From an uncultured Alphaproteobacteria bacterium (GTDB lineage Bacteria; Pseudomonadota; Alphaproteobacteria; UBA7887): DNA of 32,724 bases. The translations under genes were made by a program, and so were the position numbers. How positions within the stretch are numbered: the stretch's first letter is position 1; every line of letters starts with the position of its first letter. The notes below the pieces were generated by a model that was not told the DNA's origin, made no database searches, and saw only the letters and a program-made list of their open reading frames with translations. Below, piece after piece: positions 17,109-26,597 of this stretch. The stretch lies in contig CACETT010000013.1 of assembly GCA_902562525.1 (NCBI GenBank), positions 1 through 32,724 on the forward strand, given 5' to 3'.

Positions 17109-17699
17109 CTACTTGCCACATCCTGAATTGGTAATGCCGTGAGACATTAAGGTATCACAAAATATTGCGCCTTCCAGCGTTGCTCTATCAAAATTGACCC
17201 CCGTCAATACAGCGGCAGAGAAATTAACCTTTTGTAGCGACGCCCCATGTAAGTTTGCCTCCGATAGGTCGGCGCCCTCGAGGTTAGCATTCTGGAGATT
17301 GGCAAAACCAAAACTTGCGCCCAGTGATTCCACTTCCTGCATATTGGATTCGGAAAGGTTAGCAAAGCTAAAATTCGCATCTCCCAAAACAGCTCGTCTA
17401 AAATTAGCCCCTTGTAAACTCGCTCCCCAAAGATCCGCCCCAGTTAAGTTTGTTTCCTCTAATCGTGCCCCATCCAACTTGGCTCCACCAAGGCGAGCTT
17501 TTTGAAGCATGCTGCCAACCAGATCCGCCCCACGCAATTTAGCCTCTCGCAAATCTGCCCCCCTCAAATCACACTCCCGACAGGAATTTTTCTCTAGAAG
17601 TTGCTCTAGGTCTCCCTCGTCGAAGGCCCAGCACCTTCCACCAACTATGTTCGGGACTGTTAAAATTAAAATAAGAGCAGCCAAGGATAACAAGGGCAT
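17109..17699 (-). CDS. exported pentapeptide repeat protein
   Basis: 196 aa; N-terminal hydrophobic segment then a long run of A(D/N)LXX repeats (GADLREAKLRGADLVGSMLQKARLGGAKLDGARLEETNLTGADL...). Confidence 0.93.
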   Translation of the reverse strand: MPLLSLAALILILTVPNIVGGRCWAFDEGDLEQLLEKNSCRECDLRGADLREAKLRGADLVGSMLQKARLGGAKLDGARLEETNLTGADLWGASLQGANFRRAVLGDANFSFANLSESNMQEVESLGASFGFANLQNANLEGADLSEANLHGASLQKVNFSAAVLTGVNFDRATLEGAIFCDTLMSHGITNSGCGK

Positions 17700-17850
17700 T
17701 ACATCACAAGATTTTTGTTTGAACCACTGCTTTACAGAATTCTATAATAAGATCACAAGAAATGAGCATATTCTATGGTATTGCTCATAGTATAAGCAGA
17801 CATTGTCTAATTTCGAACCAAAGATACTCGCAAAACCAGGATGAAAACTG

Positions 17851-18537
17851 ATGGCCGTCGATTATGAAATTATTGTCCAGGGGAACAATCTGAGACTACA
17901 AAATGGCTTTCTTGGACTGGCCAACGCAACCCTTATAACCTGCGATTCTGGGCCCATACTTTTTGATGTGGGCCATTATTGTAACCGCTCCACCCTACTA
18001 AATAACCTCAAAAAACGTGGCATGAAGCCATCCGACATAAAACTTGTATTTTTATCACACCTACATTTTGATCACTGTAATAATGTGGATCTTTTCCCTC
18101 ATGCAAAAGTTTTAGTGAGCGCCAAAGAGTGGGCCTATGTGGATGCGCCCCACAAAGAGGATCTATACATTCCCTGGATGATCAAGGAACAGCTTAAGAA
18201 ACACGACGTCACCTTGATCGACGGAGAACACGAAATAACAAAAGGAGTGAGCTATTTCCCGGCACCGGGCCATACGCCAGGCTCTTTTGGCGTACAGCTC
18301 GATACTGAGGAAAATGGCTGCGTTGTATTAGCAGGTGACTCCCTAAAGTACCCGAAAGAGGCGATAACCGGGGAATGTGATATGGCCTTCGGCACCACGG
18401 AGTCGGGCACCAACACTATTTCGCGCATTCTCAAAACCGCTGACCGGATAGTTCCCGGCCATTTCCCCGAACTTGTAAAGCAGAATGGGCGATTCACCTG
18501 GAAAGATACTGCTGAACTCTCCTTGGTAATACGGTAA
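17851..18537 (+). CDS. MBL-fold metallo-hydrolase, N-acyl homoserine lactonase-like
   Basis: 228 aa; SHLHFDHCNNVDLFPHA (HxHxDH), PGHTPGSFGV, LAGDSLKYP, PGHFPEL. Confidence 0.9.
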   Translation: MAVDYEIIVQGNNLRLQNGFLGLANATLITCDSGPILFDVGHYCNRSTLLNNLKKRGMKPSDIKLVFLSHLHFDHCNNVDLFPHAKVLVSAKEWAYVDAPHKEDLYIPWMIKEQLKKHDVTLIDGEHEITKGVSYFPAPGHTPGSFGVQLDTEENGCVVLAGDSLKYPKEAITGECDMAFGTTESGTNTISRILKTADRIVPGHFPELVKQNGRFTWKDTAELSLVIR

Positions 18538-18557
18538 AACAGACCTATGACACACTC

Positions 18558-20108
18558 ATGCAACTGATTGATTTTTTTGACCGCGGCGTCCAAATCGCCC
18601 CTGACCGAAAAGCTTTCATAGACGCTGATAATGAATTTACCTACCTAAATGCCCAACAGCGATCCTACCAAGTTGCTAACGGCTTAATAAAAGCCGGAAT
18701 ACAGCCCGGGGAATCGGTGGCTATTTACTGTCCCAATAACGCTTTAGCCTTTATCTGTATCTTAGGAATTCTGCGTGCTGGTGCAGTGTACGTTAATTTA
18801 AACGCACTTAGCCCACTAGAAGAAAATATTTTTGTATTACAAGACCGCGACGCGAAATATCTTTTCATCCATAGCAATTTTGAGTCTCATCTGAGCAAAA
18901 TCACGAAAAGTACACCTACGCTAGCTGGCTTCACTGGCATCGATAAAAAAATAGAATGCTCACTATCCTTAATGGAGTGGATGGCGGAATTCCCACCTGA
19001 ATGCCCCCATATTGAAAGAGGCGAAGATGACGTTGCCTGCCTCTTTTCAACAAGTGGCACCACAGGCCGGTCCAAAGCATCTCAACTTACTAATAAAGTC
19101 ATAGAAACTATGATTGTTAATGCTAATCATGCAATGCCTTTCAACACTGCTCCTGTACACCTAATCGCTGCACCCTTTACCCATGCGGCAGGGCTCGCCG
19201 CCCTCTGGCTATTTCCTCTCGGCGCGACAAATGTAATCATAACACGAGCTGATCCCCTTCAAATCATGGAAGCCATTGAACGGCACAAAGTTAACGTCCT
19301 CTTTCTGCCGCCTACTGTTATCTACATGATGCTTACACACCCACAGGTCAACACGTTTGACTACGGCTCACTTCGTTATTTGATCTATGGGGCAGCCCCC
19401 ATGTCAGTGGATAAATTGCACCAAGCTATGGACATTTTCGGTCCCGTCTTGACCCAACTGTATGGGCAGGCTGAGGCGCCTATGATGTGTAGCCTCATGA
19501 CACCTTCCGAACACACACTGTGGTTGAAAGAAGGGAAACTCGAACGTCTAGCGAGTTGTGGGCGCCCATGCTTGCGAACGACCCTGGCCATAATGGATGA
19601 TACGGGAAACTTACTGGGGCCAGATGAAATTGGCGAAATTGTCGTAAGAGGAGATTTGGTAACACCCGGCTATTATAAAAATCCCTCCGCCACACAAGAG
19701 GTCAGAGCTTTCAATTGGCACCACACGGGGGACGTAGGGAAAACTGATGAGGAAGGTTATTTGTACATTGTTGACAGAAAAAACGACATGATCATTTCTG
19801 GCGGATTTAATATTTACCCAGCTGAAATAGAACAGGCGCTACTATCGCTTCCTCAAATACAAGATTGTGCAGTGGTTGGAATCCCCGACGAAAAATGGGG
19901 CGAAGCTGTAACAGCTGTAATAGAAGTGATCCCTGGCCAAACATTGGTAAAGTCAGCGGCTCTCGAGCACTGCCGTAGCCGACTTGGTGGAGTAAAAACT
20001 CCTAAAACTATAGTCGTATGGGACCAACTCCCACGCAGTCCCGTCGGAAAAGTCCTCCGGAGAGAAATTAGAGAGAGCTTTTGGAGAGGGCGTAACCGCC
20101 AGATTTAA
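18558..20108 (+). CDS. AMP-binding acyl-CoA synthetase/ligase
   Basis: 516 aa; CLFSTSGTTGRSKASQLTN, YGQAEAP, GYYKNPSATQEVRAFNWHHTGDVGKTDEEGYLYIVDRKNDMIISGGFNIYPAEIE, PRSPVGKVLRREIR. Confidence 0.95.
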   Translation: MQLIDFFDRGVQIAPDRKAFIDADNEFTYLNAQQRSYQVANGLIKAGIQPGESVAIYCPNNALAFICILGILRAGAVYVNLNALSPLEENIFVLQDRDAKYLFIHSNFESHLSKITKSTPTLAGFTGIDKKIECSLSLMEWMAEFPPECPHIERGEDDVACLFSTSGTTGRSKASQLTNKVIETMIVNANHAMPFNTAPVHLIAAPFTHAAGLAALWLFPLGATNVIITRADPLQIMEAIERHKVNVLFLPPTVIYMMLTHPQVNTFDYGSLRYLIYGAAPMSVDKLHQAMDIFGPVLTQLYGQAEAPMMCSLMTPSEHTLWLKEGKLERLASCGRPCLRTTLAIMDDTGNLLGPDEIGEIVVRGDLVTPGYYKNPSATQEVRAFNWHHTGDVGKTDEEGYLYIVDRKNDMIISGGFNIYPAEIEQALLSLPQIQDCAVVGIPDEKWGEAVTAVIEVIPGQTLVKSAALEHCRSRLGGVKTPKTIVVWDQLPRSPVGKVLRREIRESFWRGRNRQI

Positions 20109-21520
20109 CCTCCTAACTCTCCTAATCTTCTCGTGACCTCTCGCGCATCAGGGCTATCAGGGGGAAGTAGGTTTAGCAAAGTCTCCCATAAGGTTCTGGC
20201 CTCATCAGTTCGCGATTCTTGGTAGGCCGCCAAACCCAGATACCAGAGGGCATCCATACGCTCGTTATCTAATTCAAGAATTTTCTGATAATTCATCTGG
20301 GTGATCTTGGGAACGGACCCATCTCCGGATCTCTCCAATGCGATTTGTGCTTGGGCCTCTAGTGCAACCACGTCACTAGGGCTTAGATCCAGGGCACGGC
20401 CATAAGCTTCTTCCGCCTCCGTCAACTCTCCTAATACCCGGCGTGCATTGCCTAATCTTTTCCAGCCTTCTATATCGTCTGGCGCAGACTCCAATCTATT
20501 TGCTAGCCGTTCCACCATTCCGCGGATCATCTCTCCTCTTTCATCCGCAGTCATCTGACCTGCAGCCTCTACCTGCTCCCTTGTCGGCCCAGGGACAGCA
20601 GTATCAGCCCTCTCTCCCTCCTCTTCATTAAGTTGTTCCGCTGTATGGTCCACAACTTCCGTGTTACTTGATCGGTCTAGTTTCTGAGCCAAGGCCTGCA
20701 AACGCATTCTCAATTCTGGCAACCAAATATCCTCCGAGCTTGAGTCGGACGCGAGGTCACTCCACACATCATAGGCCTGCTCAAGGGCACCGGCCTGCTC
20801 CCGTTCTAAGCCAACAAAGAATCTAGCTATCTTGTTTTTGGGGTCTAAACTCAGAACCCTCTCAAACTCGCCCCTGGCAGACGGTGTAACCCTCCCTTTT
20901 TGACTAACAACGATTGCTTGGGCCAAAGACATCAGCACATCGACATTATTAGGCGCAAGAACCGCAGCCTCCCGATACGCGCTAACAGCATCGCTGAAAC
21001 GCTCCATGAAAGCATATGTTCGTGCCAACAAAACCCAGCCTTCCAGATCCTCTGGGTTGTCTACAAGCCTCGCTGTTAAACTAGCCACAGCATTATCAAA
21101 CTCACTAGCCCCTATTTCACCATCCTCAGAAGCGACCCGCTCGACAAAAGGCTGATCCGCCATCAGCGGACTGCCTAATTGATAATATATAAACCCTGTC
21201 AGTATCGGGACCGTTACGCAAAGAATGATCAGTGAACCCCTAAACTGAGAAGATGAAGGGTTTTGCCCGTGACTTAGAAGATCTCGATTGCTACCTGCTG
21301 CCAATATCCTTCGCTCGATTTCTGTGCAGGAATTTTTATAGTCGCTCTCAGAAAGTACACCCCTTTTGTAATCTAACTCGACATCTTTTAGCTGCTCTCT
21401 ATAAACCACCAAATCATAGTCAGGCCGCAGCGGTACGGTTCCTTTTGTACGAATAAGTGGCCTACCCAAAAGAAAAACACTAACAACCACCATTGCCCCT
21501 AAGGCAAACCAGACAACCAT
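20105..21520 (-). CDS. ccmI: c-type cytochrome biogenesis protein CcmI (TPR)
   Basis: 471 aa; N-terminal CcmI domain (YREQLKDVELDYKRGVLSESDYKNSCTEIERRIL) followed by TPR repeats; in the ccm operon. Confidence 0.93.
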   Translation of the reverse strand: MVVWFALGAMVVVSVFLLGRPLIRTKGTVPLRPDYDLVVYREQLKDVELDYKRGVLSESDYKNSCTEIERRILAAGSNRDLLSHGQNPSSSQFRGSLIILCVTVPILTGFIYYQLGSPLMADQPFVERVASEDGEIGASEFDNAVASLTARLVDNPEDLEGWVLLARTYAFMERFSDAVSAYREAAVLAPNNVDVLMSLAQAIVVSQKGRVTPSARGEFERVLSLDPKNKIARFFVGLEREQAGALEQAYDVWSDLASDSSSEDIWLPELRMRLQALAQKLDRSSNTEVVDHTAEQLNEEEGERADTAVPGPTREQVEAAGQMTADERGEMIRGMVERLANRLESAPDDIEGWKRLGNARRVLGELTEAEEAYGRALDLSPSDVVALEAQAQIALERSGDGSVPKITQMNYQKILELDNERMDALWYLGLAAYQESRTDEARTLWETLLNLLPPDSPDAREVTRRLGELGG

Positions 21521-21997
21521 TTAAACCCCACCTTCCTCATCTTTAATTAAGTCTTCAATGCGCCTCCGTTCGGCAGCAGAAAATTCACTTAACTCGGGCC
21601 GCTCACGGGAGACACCTCTCAACCAAAAAACGATAAAGATAAAAGCGAATAAAGTTATTATCAGTGGCCCAAACCAAAGCAAATAAGTTTGTGGTTTGAT
21701 AGGAGGTTTCAACAGAATAAAATCGCCATAGCGCTCTACCAGGAACTGCTTCACACTCAAATCCGAGTCACCTGCGGCCACTCGTTCCCGGACTAACACT
21801 CTTAAATCTTTAGCCAGATCTGCGTCAGAGTCAAAAACTGACTGATTTTGGCAAACTAAGCATCGGATCTCTTTGGCTAGTTCCCGCGCTCGTTCCTCTA
21901 AAATCGGGTCATCGAGAGGCGCATCCGTATCAAAGGCGTTGGCCTCAACAAATCCCCACAGGAAAAAGACAACAGCCCCGATTAGATAGTTTTTCAT
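21521..21997 (-). CDS. ccmH: cytochrome c-type biogenesis protein CcmH
   Basis: 158 aa; IRCLVCQNQSVFDSDADLAKDLRVLVRERV ... FLVERYGDFILLKPP. Confidence 0.96.
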   Translation of the reverse strand: MKNYLIGAVVFFLWGFVEANAFDTDAPLDDPILEERARELAKEIRCLVCQNQSVFDSDADLAKDLRVLVRERVAAGDSDLSVKQFLVERYGDFILLKPPIKPQTYLLWFGPLIITLFAFIFIVFWLRGVSRERPELSEFSAAERRRIEDLIKDEEGGV

Positions 21998-22536
21998 TGG
22001 CGAAGGTTCCTAATAAGTGGCAATAGCTCTCTACTCCAATCTTCTTCAGAAATAGGGCCCACGTGCTTGTATCGGATCCTCCCCTCCCTATCTATGAGGA
22101 AAGTCTCTGGAACACCATAAACACCTAATTCGATCGCAACTCGCCCATCACGGTCGGCACCAATCCTTGTAAATGGATCACCAAGCTCCGTGAGCCAGTC
22201 TCGGGCGATAGCGGGATCATCCTTGTAATTGATGCCATACAAATTGATATTATCCATTTCTGCAATTTCCATGAGCAATGGATGTTCTATACGGCACGGC
22301 CCGCACCATGAGGCGAAAACATTCACTAACGTGACTTCTCCACTCAAATCAGCAGAAGCTAATGGGGAAGCCTGAGAATCCAGTGGCGCGAGATCAAAAT
22401 GGGGGACAGCCTTATCTATAAGAGCAGTTGGGACGAGAGCAGGGTCCAACGATAAGCCACGAAGCAAAAAGCCGCACAGTACTATGAACACCGCAGCTGG
22501 AAGCAAATAAAGAATCCTACGATTACCTGAAAACAT
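21994..22536 (-). CDS. ccmG: DsbE/CcmG family thiol:disulfide interchange protein
   Basis: 180 aa; VNVFASWCGPCRIEHPLL, YGINYKDDP, GVYGVPETFLIDREGRIRYKHVGP. Confidence 0.96.
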   Translation of the reverse strand: MFSGNRRILYLLPAAVFIVLCGFLLRGLSLDPALVPTALIDKAVPHFDLAPLDSQASPLASADLSGEVTLVNVFASWCGPCRIEHPLLMEIAEMDNINLYGINYKDDPAIARDWLTELGDPFTRIGADRDGRVAIELGVYGVPETFLIDREGRIRYKHVGPISEEDWSRELLPLIRNLRQ

Positions 22537-22542
22537 CCCAAA

Positions 22543-24534
22543 TCACACGTTTGTTGCCACTCGATTATTCGCTTTTCCAGACATAATCCTATGAGGGGCA
22601 CCCACTCGATGTCTGCGGTCACTTAGAGAAATTGCTCCTCCCAAGGCCATCACCAATGCGCCTAGCCAAATCCAAGCAACAAGGGGGTTGAAATAAAGGC
22701 GAGCAGACCAGCCCCCTTGGGCATCGGGTTCCCCCAAAACCGCATATAAATCGCCACGCCAGCTTGTGTATATAGCTGCCTCTGTGGTTGGCTGCTGCTG
22801 CACCGGATAAAACCTGTTTTCAGGAAATAACTGAATAGCATCACGTGTATCCCCGTTAACACTAAAATGACCGCGCTCACCCGAATAGTTTGGACCTTGG
22901 ATTTTTTCTACTCCATGGAAAACAAACTCGTACCCCGACACAGATACGGTTTCGCCAACCTGCACTACTCGCAGCACTTCGGTACGCCACGCACTGGATG
23001 CCGTGATTCCTGCTACCAAAAATGCCAGCCCGATATGGGCTACATTCATGCCATAAATCGATCTAGGCGTCCGCATGGCTTTGGAAAGGCTCACACGGAT
23101 ACGGTCCCTAAACAATCCAACCCTTGCACCCATATCAACTAAAACCCCTATCCCGACCCATGCACTAAGGCCTATTCCCAGTGTTCCTAGGAATGTACTT
23201 CCCCATGTCTCATAAAGACACCAAGCCACCACCAGTAGTGTTAGGATTGCAACAAACTTCATCCTCAAGAAGACCCCATAGAGATCAGCCCGTTTCCAAG
23301 TCAAAACCGGCGCTATTCCCGCAAGTACCACAAGGGGTGTCATCAGAGGAATGAACACCGTATTAAAGTATGGGGGCCCAACCGAGATTTTTCCTATACC
23401 CAACGCATCAACGAACAATGGGTAGAGGGTCCCTAAGAGAACTGTTGCCGCTGCTGAGGTCAGCAGTAAATTGTTCAGCACCAACCCCCCCTCTCTGGAA
23501 ACGGGAGAAAACAAGCCTCCTGATTTCAATTGCGGGGCCCGAATAGCAAATAGGGCAAGAGAACCTCCCACAACGACTACTAAAAAGGCCAAGATGAAAA
23601 CGCCTCGCGCCGGATCGGTTGCAAATGCGTGAACGGAAGTGAGCACTCCCGAACGAACAAGAAAAGTCCCCAAAAGGCTAAGCGAAAACGTTACGATGGC
23701 AAGTAATATTGTCCATGCCTTAAGAGCATCCCGCTTTTCACACACAATCGCGGAGTGCAGTAGAGCTGTCCCTGCCAACCACGGCATGAAAGAGGCATTT
23801 TCTACTGGGTCCCAAAACCACCAACCACCCCAACCTAATTCATAATATGCCCACCAACTACCTAGCGCGATCCCAATAGTCAAAAAACTCCACGCCACCA
23901 AAGTCCATGGCCGCACCCAGCGGGCCCATGCAGCATCCACGCGCCCCTCGATTAGCGCTGCTATAGCAAACGAAAAAGCAATGGAGAAGCCAACATACCC
24001 GAGGTAGAGGAAGGGTGGGTGGAAGGCGAGACCAGGATCCTGCAAAAGAGGGTTGAGTCCGTTACCGTCCAAGGGGACTGGGAAAAGACGCTCAAATGGG
24101 TTCGAAGTGAATAAAGTAAACGATAAAAAGCCAACTGCAATGAAAGCCTGCACTGCTAAAACACGAGCACACAAAGTGGGAGGCAAGTTCCCCCCAAAAA
24201 AGACTACAGCTGCTCCAAATGTTGCAAGGATAAGCACCCAAAGCAGCAGGGAGCCCTCGTGATTCCCCCAAACCCCAGCAATCTTATAGAGCATAGGTTT
24301 GGCCGAATGAGAGTTTTGTGCAACATTAGCAAGAGAAAAATCCGATGTTACATAGGCGTTCATGAGAGCTAAAAAGGCAATGGAGATAAAAAAGAACTGC
24401 AATAATGCCGCTGTCTTACCAATAGCCATTAGCTGCCCGTCACCTCGAGCCGCCCCTATCATTGGCGCTGTACCTTGCACGAGAGCGATGGTCAGCGAGA
24501 GAATTAAGGCAATATGACCAATCTCTGAAATCAA
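22543..24534 (-). CDS. ccmF: heme lyase CcmF
   Basis: 663 aa; WGGWWFWDPVENASFMPWLAGTALLHS WWD motif; multi-TM. Confidence 0.97.
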   Translation of the reverse strand: MISEIGHIALILSLTIALVQGTAPMIGAARGDGQLMAIGKTAALLQFFFISIAFLALMNAYVTSDFSLANVAQNSHSAKPMLYKIAGVWGNHEGSLLLWVLILATFGAAVVFFGGNLPPTLCARVLAVQAFIAVGFLSFTLFTSNPFERLFPVPLDGNGLNPLLQDPGLAFHPPFLYLGYVGFSIAFSFAIAALIEGRVDAAWARWVRPWTLVAWSFLTIGIALGSWWAYYELGWGGWWFWDPVENASFMPWLAGTALLHSAIVCEKRDALKAWTILLAIVTFSLSLLGTFLVRSGVLTSVHAFATDPARGVFILAFLVVVVGGSLALFAIRAPQLKSGGLFSPVSREGGLVLNNLLLTSAAATVLLGTLYPLFVDALGIGKISVGPPYFNTVFIPLMTPLVVLAGIAPVLTWKRADLYGVFLRMKFVAILTLLVVAWCLYETWGSTFLGTLGIGLSAWVGIGVLVDMGARVGLFRDRIRVSLSKAMRTPRSIYGMNVAHIGLAFLVAGITASSAWRTEVLRVVQVGETVSVSGYEFVFHGVEKIQGPNYSGERGHFSVNGDTRDAIQLFPENRFYPVQQQPTTEAAIYTSWRGDLYAVLGEPDAQGGWSARLYFNPLVAWIWLGALVMALGGAISLSDRRHRVGAPHRIMSGKANNRVATNV

Positions 24535-24983
24535 TCTCTACTCTCCTTCCACTGGCCCGACTGCTTTAATGCCTCCGCAACCTCGGGAGGCATATAATTC
24601 TCATCGTGCTTTGCCAAAACCTCGTCCGCTACAAAACTCTCCGGGCTCTGCAGATAGCCTTGGACAATAACGCCCTGTCCCTCTCTAAACAAACTCGGAA
24701 GGATACCGGTGTATGTTACCGCAATGCTCTCAGAGAGATCTGTGATACGAAAACGGGTCGTAAGACCGTCTCCCTCCGAGACCACACTTCCCTCTTGCAC
24801 CAAGCCACCCACCCTAATTCTCTGCTCTGCCGCCAAGGGCTGCTTAGCGAGCTCGCTAGGGCTATAGAAAAAAACTAAATTATCCTGAAAAGCAAAAATA
24901 ACGAGACAGACTGCCAGGCCCAACGAAGTCATGCCTCCGCCTACAAGATATAACCTTCGCCGTTTAGGGGCCATCATGGGCAC
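24531..24983 (-). CDS. ccmE: cytochrome c maturation heme chaperone CcmE
   Basis: 150 aa; RIRVGGLVQEGSV, AKHDENYMPPEVAEALK (HxxxY motif). Confidence 0.96.
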   Translation of the reverse strand: MPMMAPKRRRLYLVGGGMTSLGLAVCLVIFAFQDNLVFFYSPSELAKQPLAAEQRIRVGGLVQEGSVVSEGDGLTTRFRITDLSESIAVTYTGILPSLFREGQGVIVQGYLQSPESFVADEVLAKHDENYMPPEVAEALKQSGQWKESRD

Positions 24984-25164
24984 CTGCCTCCTTCCTTGTT
25001 TGGCTGTGCTTGTCCCCTAACAGTTCTAACCGCTTTTCAACACTCCGTTTGCCAACAAGCATTACCAAAGCAAGGCCCCCAAGGAGAATTGCTGCAGCAG
25101 AGTATGCCGACCAAATAAAAATTCCATCCCCACCCATCCAAAGATATTCATTCAGAGCTTCCAA
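24964..25164 (-). CDS. ccmD: heme exporter protein CcmD
   Basis: 66 aa single-TM protein between ccmC and ccmE (YLWMGGDGIFIWSAYSAAAILLGGLALVMLVGKRSVEKRL). Confidence 0.88.
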   Translation of the reverse strand: MEALNEYLWMGGDGIFIWSAYSAAAILLGGLALVMLVGKRSVEKRLELLGDKHSQTRKEAGAHDGP

Positions 25165-25906
25165 GTTGAACTCCTTTCTCTGCCCGCATTCGATGGCCTG
25201 CTCTTAAGCGGGCCGCCATAATTTCTGTTCGAACCCCCAGTAGTAGAAATGTAATTAGGTAACACAAATAGGCTGCTGCCATGATCATCAGGGGCCACAT
25301 CATAGATTCATGTATAGCGGGTGAAGACAACTTTGAAACGCTGGCTCCCTGATGCAGGGTGCGTAAATCCAGAAGATCAACCGAAAATTTTATTATTGGA
25401 ACAAATATGAACCCCACGATGGCGATTAGACCGGCGGCCCTCGCTCCTTTGGCCATATCATCAAAGGCACCATATAGAACCAAGTAACCGACAAACAAAA
25501 AAAACAAAATTAATACTGATGTCAAGCGAGCGTCCCAAACCCACCATGTGCCCCACGTTGGCTGCCCCCAGAGCGAGCCCGTTATCAAACAAATTAGCGT
25601 GAAGGAAGCGCCTATAGGAGCAACACTTCTCGCCATTACGTTAGCCAGAGGATGTCGCCAAATAAGCGCTACAGCGGAGAAGGTAGCCATGAGGGTGTAG
25701 CTCAGTAAAGCCATCCAAGCGGCAGGGACATGAACATACATAATACGCACCGTTTCACGTTGCTCGTAGTCCGGAGGTGAAACAAACAACGCTAGATACA
25801 ATCCTATCGGAAAGAGCGAACAGGTTAGGAACCCCACCACAGGAACAAGAGGTGAAGAAAGCCTCATAAACTGATTAGGGTTTGCATATCTATGTAGATT
25901 AATCAT
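25148..25906 (-). CDS. ccmC: heme ABC transporter permease CcmC
   Basis: 252 aa; WGTWWVWDARLTSVLILFFLFVGYLVL WWD motif. Confidence 0.97.
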   Translation of the reverse strand: MINLHRYANPNQFMRLSSPLVPVVGFLTCSLFPIGLYLALFVSPPDYEQRETVRIMYVHVPAAWMALLSYTLMATFSAVALIWRHPLANVMARSVAPIGASFTLICLITGSLWGQPTWGTWWVWDARLTSVLILFFLFVGYLVLYGAFDDMAKGARAAGLIAIVGFIFVPIIKFSVDLLDLRTLHQGASVSKLSSPAIHESMMWPLMIMAAAYLCYLITFLLLGVRTEIMAARLRAGHRMRAEKGVQLGSSE

Positions 25907-25931
25907 TTAATAATCACACCAAAATACCGGC

Positions 25932-26597
25932 TTATTCTGCGGCTAGCCGTAAAGCCGCCGCCGCAACAAAAGGACAAACTACCAGACATATCAAGAAAAA
26001 GGCTCCCAGTAATGCTATCAGTGGGGTGTAATTTAAACCCACCAGCGCTAGGTCGACGGCGTTAGCACTCATTATCAAGATTGGAGTGAGCAATGGTAAA
26101 ATCAAGAGCGCTACAAGCACTCCACCTCGGCGGGCGCCAATGGTCAGAGCAGCACCCACGGAGCCCAGCAAGCTAATCGTTGGAGTTGAGATAACCAGTG
26201 TAATTATCATCACGGCAAATCCAGAAAGAGGTAGATTCAGCAATATTCCCAAAATAGGAGCGACTAGTATTAAGGGCAAGCCCGTGACCATCCAATGAGC
26301 GCAGCACTTGGCTATCACAATAGTCTCCAGGGGGATGGGCGCTAAAAGCAACAAATCCAGGCTACCATCATCGGCGTCTGACTGAAACAGCTGATCTAAG
26401 GACAACATAGCCGCTAGCAAGGCTGCTACCCATATTATCCCTGGAGCTATCTTCCTGAGAGTATCGAGCTCGGGCCCCACTCCAAGAGGGAATAGAACCA
26501 CCGCTAGAACAAAGAACATTACAACTGAAAAAATATCGCTGGAACGCCGCCAGGCCATTAACAAATCGCGCTGCACCAATATCCACCAAATCTTCAT
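25932..26597 (-). CDS. ccmB: heme exporter protein CcmB
   Basis: 221 aa multi-TM; FVLAVVLFPLGVGPE, DGSLDLLLLAPIPLETIVIAKCCAHW. Confidence 0.96.
   Translation of the reverse strand: MKIWWILVQRDLLMAWRRSSDIFSVVMFFVLAVVLFPLGVGPELDTLRKIAPGIIWVAALLAAMLSLDQLFQSDADDGSLDLLLLAPIPLETIVIAKCCAHWMVTGLPLILVAPILGILLNLPLSGFAVMIITLVISTPTISLLGSVGAALTIGARRGGVLVALLILPLLTPILIMSANAVDLALVGLNYTPLIALLGAFFLICLVVCPFVAAAALRLAAE

Noticed and set aside
17194-17790. Plus-strand ORFs rich in Ala/Pro/Ser opposite the pentapeptide gene
   Set aside because: Low-complexity antisense translation of the repeat codons.
22867-24262. Several plus-strand ORFs inside ccmF
   Set aside because: Antisense to a strongly supported CDS, composition typical of shadow ORFs.
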